DNA of 64,000 nucleotides from Pseudokordiimonas caeni (GTDB lineage Bacteria > Pseudomonadota > Alphaproteobacteria > Sphingomonadales > Kordiimonadaceae): positions 1,217,255 to 1,281,254 of the forward strand of contig NZ_JAPPRR010000001.1 in NCBI RefSeq assembly GCF_026719705.1, written 5' to 3'. The position numbers were made by a program, and so were the translations under genes. The notes under the pieces were generated by a model. It was not told where the DNA came from and did not search any database. It worked only from the letters and a program-made list of their open reading frames with translations. Of this stretch, positions 58,037 to 64,000 are shown piece by piece (position 1 is the stretch's first letter; every line of letters starts with the position of its first letter).

Positions 58037-58753
58037 TCAATTATTACCTTGAATATCCTCAATTTTTGGCGCCTGAGCAACATTGGCAAGCTCGGTCGTC
58101 AGGCGTGAGGCCGCGTCGGGGGACATCTTGGCCATCAGCGCCGCCACCTTGAGCGGCTTCATTCGCGTCACCAGATCCATCTGGGTTTCAAGCCCCAGCA
58201 TTTCGAAACGCGGCGCTGCCTCTTTCGCGGGCATCGTTTCATAAACCTTCACGATGCTGGCGAGTTGTTCGGCTTCTTGGTCCTCGAAGACCTTGAGGTG
58301 GCTTTTCACCTGTTCTTCCAGCACTTTCAGCTGGCCGATCTTGTCATCAATCCGCTTTTCGAAGGCGAGCAGCGTTTTTTCCTGCTCGTCAAGCTCGCGG
58401 GCGCGCTTGTCAAGCTCCAGCCGGCGCTGGCGAAGCTGGCTCAGAAGTTCCATCTCTTCGCTCGATGGCAGGCCGATGATTGCCGGTGCCCCGGTGTCTG
58501 CGGGCGGTGCTGCCTCATCGGCAGCATGCTCGACACTTGCCGCGTCCTGATTTTCGGTCGTGGCCGTTGCTTCCTGTTCTTCCGCGTTCGCCGCCGAGAA
58601 CATCAGGTCAACGCCTGTGTAGATATCGACCGTACGGCCAACGAGCGCCAGCGCGGCCACACCGATCAGCAACGGAAACAGACGGACGCGGCGCCGCGTC
58701 ACGATATCGGTGCTCGGTGCCTGGTCGTTGGCTTCGTTAAAGATTGGGGTCAT
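58037..58753 (-). CDS. motE: MotE family flagellar chaperone
   Basis: A 238-residue protein with a membrane anchor near residues 25-42, an acidic linker, a long coiled coil (QLRQRRLELDKRARELDEQEKTLL onward to about residue 160) and a C-terminal MgtE_N-like domain, VYETMPAKEAAPRFEMLGLE then PDAASRLTTELA. MotE proteins act in the periplasm as chaperones of the motor protein MotC in rhizobia. Upstream is DUF6468, downstream cheZ. Confidence 0.85.
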   Translation of the reverse strand: MTPIFNEANDQAPSTDIVTRRRVRLFPLLIGVAALALVGRTVDIYTGVDLMFSAANAEEQEATATTENQDAASVEHAADEAAPPADTGAPAIIGLPSSEEMELLSQLRQRRLELDKRARELDEQEKTLLAFEKRIDDKIGQLKVLEEQVKSHLKVFEDQEAEQLASIVKVYETMPAKEAAPRFEMLGLETQMDLVTRMKPLKVAALMAKMSPDAASRLTTELANVAQAPKIEDIQGNN

Positions 58754-58780
58754 TGGCCTGCCTGATCCTGATTTACAGCC

Positions 58781-59218
58781 TCAGCGCGCTTCCCGGAGCG
58801 CTGCGAGGATTTCTTTTTGCTGGCGCGAACCGGCTGCCTTCTCGGGCTCTTCCGTCGGCGTTGCTTGCGGTGCTGCTGCAGACTGCGAATTGCCGCCCGT
58901 AAGCCCGCGTTCGATCCGGTCAGCCAGATTGTTGCCTGCCTCGGTGATCAGTTTCAGCTCGTCGGAAAGGGCCCGCGCCTTGCGGATTTCGCCGCCAAGC
59001 TTGCCTTCCATTTCCTGCGCCGAATGCTTGAGGTTCGCGATGCCGCGCTGGGCATCGACCACGGCATTGTTCAGCCGGTCGGTCAGTATCTTCAGCTCCG
59101 CCTGACCTTCGCGGATGGTGCCAAGCCGGGCATAAACGACCCAGCAGCTGACAATCGCCAGCACAAGGAGGAGCGCCAGCACACCATCAACGATCAGACC
59201 GGCCATTTCAGGCAGCAT
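58781..59218 (-). CDS. DUF6468 flagellar-cluster protein
   Basis: A 145-residue protein with an N-terminal membrane helix (VDGVLALLLVLAIVSCWVVY) and a helical, coiled-coil middle (RLNNAVVDAQRGIANLKHSAQ). The tail QKEILAALREAR is conserved in DUF6468 proteins, which lie between fliM and motE in many alphaproteobacteria. Function unknown. It starts 3 bases after the fliM stop. Confidence 0.8.
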   Translation of the reverse strand: MLPEMAGLIVDGVLALLLVLAIVSCWVVYARLGTIREGQAELKILTDRLNNAVVDAQRGIANLKHSAQEMEGKLGGEIRKARALSDELKLITEAGNNLADRIERGLTGGNSQSAAAPQATPTEEPEKAAGSRQQKEILAALREAR

Positions 59219-59221
59219 CCC

Positions 59222-60358
59222 CTACTCCTCCATATTCGCTGAATGCAGGCGCTCCGCCGTCCGGCGCACCTGCACCGCCATATGTTGGCCCGCCCGCCCG
59301 ATGGCGCCGCTGACCATGGCAACATCACCGCATTTTAGCACGATTTCATCGCGCGGTGTCTTGTTAAAGACCACGGTTTGCCCGACTTGCAGGTTCATCA
59401 CCTCGCCCAGCGACATTTCGGTTTCGTCCATGATCGCCATCAGGTCCACATTGGCGCGCCACAGTTCGGTCGCGAGGTGCGTTTCCCAGATGGTGTCGCG
59501 GCCGAACTTTTCGCCCATGAAACGCTGCAGCAAGAGCTCGCGGATGGGTTCAAGCGTGGCATAGGGGAACAGCACTTCAAGCCGCCCGCCGCGGTCTTCC
59601 ATATCGACCCGAAGCTTGATAAGGACAGCCGCGTTGGGCGGCCGGGCGATTGTGGCGAAGCGCGGGTTGGTTTCCAGCCGGTCGAAGGTGAAGTTCACCG
59701 GCGACAGCGGCTCGAACGCACCGCACATGTCTTTCAGCACCACCGAAATCATCCGCTCCACAAGCGTCTGTTCGATCGTCGTATAGGGCCGGCCCTCAAT
59801 CCGCATCGCCGCCGTACCGCGGCGCCCACCAAGAAGCACGTCCACGATTGAATAGATCAGGCTCGAATCAATGGTCATCAGACCATAGTTGTCCCACTCC
59901 TCGGCGCGGAACACGGCCAGCATGGCCGGCAGCGGGATCGAGTTCAGATAGTCGCCGAAACGGACCGACGTGATGTTATCCAGCGAAACCTCGATATTGT
60001 CCGATGTAAAGTTACGCAGGCTTGTGGACATCATGCGGACCATGCGATCGAAGATGATGTCCATCATCGGCAGGCGTTCGTAGGAAACGAGCGCGCTGTT
60101 GATCAGGGCGTGGATGCCGGTGGTTTCGCCAGCGTCGGCATCGCCGTCAAACCCGAGAAGACTGTCGATCTCGTCCTGATCGAGCACCCGGCCGGGGGCA
60201 GCCCCGGACATTTCCTCGTCGTCTTCTTCAGGAGGCGCATCTCCGCCTGCCATGGCCTCCCATTCGGCGGCCATTGCATCCTGATCGTCGTCACCGCCGC
60301 CTGCCATGGCTTCCCACTCGGCCGCCATTGCCTCGTCATCGATCGGTTCGTCTGCCAT
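59222..60358 (-). CDS. fliM: Flagellar motor switch protein FliM with duplicated N-terminal peptide
   Basis: A 378-residue C-ring protein that binds CheY-P and reverses the motor. The core has NSALVSYERLPMMDIIFDRM and the C-terminal SpoA/FliN-like domain (LGEVMNLQVGQTVVFNK). The CheY-binding motif LDQDEIDSLLGF, normally at the very start, is pushed to about residue 60 by a segment holding two copies of EAMAAEWEAMAGG. The ATG at 60358 is preferred to the GTG next to it; AAAGG lies upstream. 48 bases after fliL. Confidence 0.95.
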   Translation of the reverse strand: MADEPIDDEAMAAEWEAMAGGGDDDQDAMAAEWEAMAGGDAPPEEDDEEMSGAAPGRVLDQDEIDSLLGFDGDADAGETTGIHALINSALVSYERLPMMDIIFDRMVRMMSTSLRNFTSDNIEVSLDNITSVRFGDYLNSIPLPAMLAVFRAEEWDNYGLMTIDSSLIYSIVDVLLGGRRGTAAMRIEGRPYTTIEQTLVERMISVVLKDMCGAFEPLSPVNFTFDRLETNPRFATIARPPNAAVLIKLRVDMEDRGGRLEVLFPYATLEPIRELLLQRFMGEKFGRDTIWETHLATELWRANVDLMAIMDETEMSLGEVMNLQVGQTVVFNKTPRDEIVLKCGDVAMVSGAIGRAGQHMAVQVRRTAERLHSANMEE

Positions 60359-60409
60359 CACTTTTGCCTTTCGGGCTTGCCTGCATGGTTACACGCACAC
60401 ATGCAAGAA

Positions 60410-60997
60410 TCAGCCCTGAATCAGAAACTCGCGGAACAGCACATCCTTCACGCGGGTCGGCGCCACCGCCTGATTGATCCGCATCAGCAGCTCTTCCTTC
60501 AGGCGAAACAGGCCCGCCGCACCGTCAAGGTCTTCAGGCCGCAGTTCGCGCATATAAATGTTCAGTTCATCCAGAATGCGGGGCATCTTGGCATCAAGAT
60601 CGGCAAGGAAGCTTTCGCGGTCCACTTCAAGCGAGATGGTCACCGTCAGGAAGCTCGAACCCGAGCCGTCCGTTTTCAGATTATAGGTGCGGCGGTCCAG
60701 ATCCCTGAACAGGATTTTCGTCGGCTCGTTCTCGGCGGCCTCCGAAGCCGCGCTCGCTGCATCGCGCCCGGCAACGTGATCCGCCCCCATCTGGTCGAGC
60801 TCGGCTTGCGCCTTTTCCGCGTCGGTTGGTTCAGGATGATCTTCGCCGCCCCCGAAAAGCGACATGATGCCAAGCACCGCGAAAACGAGGAAAACCAGAC
60901 CGACAACACCAAGAACGATAACCTTGCCGTTGACCTTCTTCTTTTCCAGGCCCTCTGTCAGCGCCTCATCACCAATGCCTGTAGTTTCTTCCGACAT
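60410..60997 (-). CDS. fliL: Flagellar basal body-associated protein FliL
   Basis: A 195-residue protein with an N-terminal membrane helix (VNGKVIVLGVVGLVFLVFAV) and a periplasmic domain ending in the FliL pattern ELLMRINQAVAPTRVKDVLFREFLIQ. It supports the stator ring around the motor. The frame stays open upstream to 61189 but the ATG at 60997 (MSEETTG) is chosen by homology. First gene of the leftward motility run, divergent from flgF. Confidence 0.93.
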   Translation of the reverse strand: MSEETTGIGDEALTEGLEKKKVNGKVIVLGVVGLVFLVFAVLGIMSLFGGGEDHPEPTDAEKAQAELDQMGADHVAGRDAASAASEAAENEPTKILFRDLDRRTYNLKTDGSGSSFLTVTISLEVDRESFLADLDAKMPRILDELNIYMRELRPEDLDGAAGLFRLKEELLMRINQAVAPTRVKDVLFREFLIQG

Positions 60998-61337
60998 GCC
61001 TGCCTGCCTTTGCCTTCGGGACGCGCGGGGGCCATACATACCCCGGCTCGCAATCATCGCGAAGTTTATCTTTATTATTGCGCGGTTAACAAGCCGTGAA
61101 ACCGGAACATGCGGAATAAAAATCCTGCAGGCATCATGATTGTCGCTGCCCTGCCGATCTTGCCGCCGGGCGGCAGAAAGCGACGGCAAGCTTTTCCCCG
61201 GTCGAGCGCATCATACCGGCTGCCGACCCACATCCCTTTGAAATATATTAAATATTCTGACTGGCATGCTTCATGCTTTTTCCATGCCGAACAAAGCCGC
61301 GCCAGACGGCATGAATTCGGTACATTGGAGAAGGATG
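60998..61337. promoter_or_regulatory. Divergent flagellar promoter region (fliL / flgF)
   Basis: 340 bases without a gene. It contains the sigma-54-like promoter at 61262-61277 for flgF and a near-match to a CtrA site, TTAACAAGCCGTGAA (61086-61100, TTAA-N7-TGAA). I found no clear promoter for the leftward fliL transcript. An AT-rich block at 61040-61090 and at 61240-61260 may hold activator or IHF sites. Confidence 0.45.
61262..61277 (+). promoter_or_regulatory. Sigma-54-type promoter for the flgF operon
   Basis: TGGCATGCTTCATGCT has the -24 GG and -12 GC elements at the right spacing and differs from the TGGCACG-N4-TTGCW consensus at two positions. It lies 61 bases before the flgF ATG. Sigma-54 control of hook and rod genes is usual in alphaproteobacteria with polar flagella. 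Confidence 0.75.
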
Positions 61338-62084
61338 ATGGATTCCACTCTCTATATCAGCCTGTCCCACAGGATGGCTCTCAGAAGGCGCATGGACGTA
61401 GCGTCCCACAACGTTGCCAACATGTCGACGACCGCCTTCAAAAAGGAAAGGGTTGCGTTCAGCCAGTATCTGATGGACGCCCCCGGCGCCGAAGCGGCAA
61501 CCCGCGGCAAGATCGCCTATGTGCTTGATCACGGCGTGATCCGCAATCTCGAGATCGGCCGCATGGTGCCGACGGAAAACCCCCTCGATATCTATATCGA
61601 CGGCAAGGCCTATTTTTCCGTCCGCGCCCAGAACGGCGACACCCTTTACACCCGCAACGGTCGCATGATGATCGATGCCGACGGCGAGCTTGCCCTCACC
61701 TCCGGCGAGAAACTTCTGGATGATGGCGGCGCGACGATCGAGATGCCCGATGGTTATACCTCGGTGGCGATTGCCGCAGACGGCTCGGTTTCCACGAATA
61801 TCGGGCCTATTGCGAAGCTGCAAATTGCTGCCTTCACGGACGAGCAAGCCCTGCAGCGGCGTGGTTCCTCGCTGTACGAGACGAACGCGCAGCCGATGCC
61901 TGTGGACCAGATGCCCCGCATCACGCTCATTCCGAAGGCTGTGGAAGAATCCAACGTCAACCCCATCGAATCCATGATGGAAGTGATGGAAGTTCTCCAC
62001 GCCTACCAGAAGTCAGCCAAGTTCGAAAAAGATTACCAGGACATGCGCAAGGACGCGCTCGACCGGCTCGCCCGGGTCCAGTAA
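61338..62084 (+). CDS. flgF: Flagellar proximal rod protein FlgF
   Basis: A 248-residue axial protein. The flagellar rod motif at the start, LSHRMALRRRMDVASHNVANMSTTAFKKERV, and the C-terminal SNVNPIESMMEVMEVLHAYQ match FlgF. The ATG at 61338 has GGAGAAGG seven bases before it; the preceding ATG at 61335 is too close. Begins a rightward run with flgG, flgA and flgH. Confidence 0.92.
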   Translation: MDSTLYISLSHRMALRRRMDVASHNVANMSTTAFKKERVAFSQYLMDAPGAEAATRGKIAYVLDHGVIRNLEIGRMVPTENPLDIYIDGKAYFSVRAQNGDTLYTRNGRMMIDADGELALTSGEKLLDDGGATIEMPDGYTSVAIAADGSVSTNIGPIAKLQIAAFTDEQALQRRGSSLYETNAQPMPVDQMPRITLIPKAVEESNVNPIESMMEVMEVLHAYQKSAKFEKDYQDMRKDALDRLARVQ

Positions 62085-62116
62085 GCGCCGCCTTATAGCA
62101 CCGAAAGGAAGTTCCG

Positions 62117-62902
62117 ATGAAAGCCATGAGCACCGCAGCAACCGGCATGTTGGCCCAACAGCTCAATGTCGAGGTCATCTCGAACAACATTGCCAACATG
62201 AACACAACCGGCTTCAAGCGTTCCCGCGCCGAGTTCCAGGATCTCTTGTACCAGAATATCGAGCGCGTCGGCGCCAACTCCTCGGACGCCGGCACCACGG
62301 TCCCGAGCGGTATTCAGGTGGGCGTGGGCGTTCGCGCCTCGGGCATCTACCGCATCACCGAACAGGGCGCGCTGTCGATCACCGGCAACCAGTATGACTT
62401 TGCGATCAACGGCCGCGGCTACTTCCGCATCCAGATGCCGGACGGCACGGATGCCTATACCCGCGCCGGATCGTTCCAGATCGACCAGACCGGCCAGCTT
62501 GTGACGCCTTCGGGCTATATCGTGCAGCCGAACATCACGGTGCCTGAAGACAATATCGACATCACCGTCAACGAACAGGGCGAGGTGCAGGCCAAACTTC
62601 AGGGCCAGACAAACCCGCAGGTTCTGGGGCAGCTCGAACTGGTGATCTTCCCGAACGAGGTAGGCCTTGAAGCCATCGGCAACAACCTCCTCGTCGAGAC
62701 GCAGGCGTCTGGTGCCCCCGCCATCTCCACCCCCGGCCAGCCGGGTTATGGCACCGTGCTGCAGGGCTATCTCGAGAATTCGAACGTGAACCCGGTGAGC
62801 GAAATCACCAGCATGATCACGGCGCAGCGCGGCTACGAGATGAATTCGAAAGTCATCCAGGCCGCCGACGAGATGATGAGCGCCACCAACAACCTGCGCT
62901 GA
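62117..62902 (+). CDS. flgG: Flagellar distal rod protein FlgG
   Basis: A 261-residue rod protein of normal length. The N-terminal signature is AATGMLAQQLNVEVISNNIANMNTTGFKRSR and the C-terminal one NVNPVSEITSMITAQRGYEMNSK. Extra features GYFRIQMPDG and AYTRAGSFQID place it in FlgG rather than FlgF. It starts 32 bases after flgF with GGAAGTT upstream. Confidence 0.96.
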   Translation: MKAMSTAATGMLAQQLNVEVISNNIANMNTTGFKRSRAEFQDLLYQNIERVGANSSDAGTTVPSGIQVGVGVRASGIYRITEQGALSITGNQYDFAINGRGYFRIQMPDGTDAYTRAGSFQIDQTGQLVTPSGYIVQPNITVPEDNIDITVNEQGEVQAKLQGQTNPQVLGQLELVIFPNEVGLEAIGNNLLVETQASGAPAISTPGQPGYGTVLQGYLENSNVNPVSEITSMITAQRGYEMNSKVIQAADEMMSATNNLR

Positions 62903-62914
62903 TAGGAGGCTAGA

Positions 62915-63649
62915 ATGACCACCCGGCACATCCCGACCCGTCGCCCGCTTCGCACGGCCATTGTCGCCGGCCTTATGGCCGCGCTGTCGGCGCCTGCCAT
63001 GGCCGCCACGCTCGACACCCTTGTCGCCAGCGAAATCGAGACGCGTTTCGGCGGCGATGTGGAAGTTCGCATCTTCGGCAAGGGCAACGATGTCGTTGTC
63101 GCCGATGCGTTGGCGGGTGGTGTCACCTTCGAAGCACTGGATGTGACGGCACGGCGCGACCGTTTCACTGCAATCGCTCTCGTTCCCAAGGCAGACGGCG
63201 GCAAGGTTCGCTATGATCTCCGCGGGTCGCTTGAGGACATGCGCGCCATGCCGGTTCTCACCCGCGCCGTGATGCCGGGCGAGACAATCCGCGAAAGCGA
63301 TATCGGCTGGGCATCCTTCCCGATGCGGACGCTGCGCAGCAATGTGATCGACGACGTGGAAAATCTGGTCGGCCGCACGGTACGCCGCCCTTTGCAGCCC
63401 GGACAGCTGCTGAATGCGGTTGATGTGAAAACCCCGGTTGTCGTCCGCAAGGGGGCAACCATCGCAATGAAACTGACAAACGGCGCCATGCGGCTCGTGG
63501 CCGGTGGGCGCGCACTTGAAAATGGCGGGGTTGGTGACACGATCCGGGTAATGAACCTGGCATCTCGGCAGACAGTGGATGCCGTCGTCACCGGTGACGA
63601 CACGGTCGAGGTCGTGACCCTGCAATCCCACATTCTGGCATCCCGTTGA
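62915..63649 (+). CDS. flgA: Flagellar P-ring assembly chaperone FlgA
   Basis: A 244-residue periplasmic chaperone for FlgI. It has a signal peptide (to about residue 29, ending PAMAA), then an N-terminal domain, and a SAF-like C-terminal part with MPGETIRESDIGW, GRTVRRPLQPGQLL and VVVRKGATIAMKLTNGAM. AGGAGG lies before the ATG. Twelve bases after flgG. Confidence 0.92.
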   Translation: MTTRHIPTRRPLRTAIVAGLMAALSAPAMAATLDTLVASEIETRFGGDVEVRIFGKGNDVVVADALAGGVTFEALDVTARRDRFTAIALVPKADGGKVRYDLRGSLEDMRAMPVLTRAVMPGETIRESDIGWASFPMRTLRSNVIDDVENLVGRTVRRPLQPGQLLNAVDVKTPVVVRKGATIAMKLTNGAMRLVAGGRALENGGVGDTIRVMNLASRQTVDAVVTGDDTVEVVTLQSHILASR

Positions 63650-63690
63650 GTTTGGAGTGAACCGGCGAACGGCCGGGCAAGGAGAGTGAC

Positions 63691-64000
63691 ATGAAAAGCT
63701 ATCCTCTGAAGAAATCCGCCTCCCTCCTGATGGCGCTGGCGCTTGGCGCGTGCGGCGCGATGGACCGTATGTCCGAGATCGGCAAGGAACCGGCGATGAC
63801 GCCGATTTCCAATGTGGCGGCCCCCGCACAGCAGCGCTCGATCAGCCTGCCGATGCCGAGCCAGGAACCGCAGGTCTTTCAGGCGAACTCGCTGTGGCGC
63901 ACCGGTGCGCGAGCCTTCTTCAAAGACCAGCGCGCGGCACAGGTTGGCGACATCCTGACCGTGGAAATCAATATCGAGGATCAGGCCAAGATCGGCAATT
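63691..64000 (+). CDS. flgH: Flagellar L-ring protein FlgH, N-terminal part (cut by window end)
   Basis: The first 103 residues of an outer membrane lipoprotein. The signal sequence ends in the lipobox LGAC, with Cys21 as the lipidation site. Family features then follow: NSLWRTGARAFFKDQRAAQVGDILTVEINI. The strong ribosome binding site GGAGAG is 7 bases before the ATG. The gene continues beyond base 64000. Confidence 0.92.
   Translation, partial: MKSYPLKKSASLLMALALGACGAMDRMSEIGKEPAMTPISNVAAPAQQRSISLPMPSQEPQVFQANSLWRTGARAFFKDQRAAQVGDILTVEINIEDQAKIGN

Overview
The window is about 64 kb of GC-rich, gene-dense bacterial chromosome from an alphaproteobacterium. The main grounds are a Shemin-pathway hemA (5-aminolevulinate synthase), a MucR/Ros regulator, the order radA-cvpA-purF-SDR, the order rpiB-glyA-nrdR-rib-nusB-thiL, a CBP3-type cytochrome bc1 chaperone, class II DAHP synthase, MotE and DUF6468 in the flagellar cluster, and TTAA-N7-TTAA (CtrA-like) sites. 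A Kordiimonadales- or Rhodospirillales-like lineage seems plausible, but that is inference. No insertion sequence, prophage, rRNA or CRISPR array was seen.

Layout. 1-4.4 kb: radA end, cvpA, purF, an SDR and an EEP-fold hydrolase. 4.4-10.2 kb (minus): TauE/SafE permease, then the overlapping mutA-mcmA-meaB genes for B12-dependent methylmalonyl-CoA mutase. 10.4-11.2 kb: a relatively AT-rich orphan membrane gene, a two-way terminator and tRNA-Pro(GGG). 11.3-14.6 kb (minus): CBP3 chaperone, DUF177, plsX, ihfA and a MerR regulator; fabH, usually found between plsX and ihfA, is absent. 14.7-17.4 kb: bamE and hppA (K+-independent pyrophosphatase pump). 17.7-25.3 kb (minus): rpiB, glyA, nrdR, ribD, ribE, ribB, ribH, nusB, thiL and a FliL-like gene. 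25.6-29.3 kb: MucR-like regulator, DUF6898-like gene, hemA, MarR/LdtR-like regulator and hemB. 29.3-37.0 kb (minus): trmJ, cysS, gltX, nadE, a pseudouridine synthase and aroG, with a probable tiny plus-strand transcript at 34.7 kb and a palindromic intergenic repeat at 35.6 kb.

37.3-45.7 kb is a complete phosphate module: gph, phoR, pstS, pstC, pstA, pstB, phoU, phoB. Good Pho boxes lie before phoR and before pstS, so the PhoRB system probably controls its own locus. 45.7-50.5 kb: a CobT-fold protein without the usual catalytic glutamate, a PraR-like HTH regulator, pepN and an Lrp regulator. 50.5-52.7 kb (minus) is a bufferin-type copper/RiPP operon: DUF2282 precursor, MNIO enzyme (DUF692), DUF2063 partner and DoxX. 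A short unannotated remnant of a cyclase/kynurenine-formamidase gene follows at 52.8-52.97 kb.

53.0-64.0 kb is a flagellar cluster with divergent transcription. Leftward: fliL, fliM, DUF6468, motE, cheZ, two MotB-like genes and a large secreted TPR protein. Rightward from a sigma-54-type promoter: flgF, flgG, flgA and flgH (cut by the window edge). Unusual features here are a duplicated peptide pushed in front of the CheY-binding motif of FliM, a FliM-like tail on CheZ, and two MotB-like proteins of which only one keeps the proton-accepting Asp.
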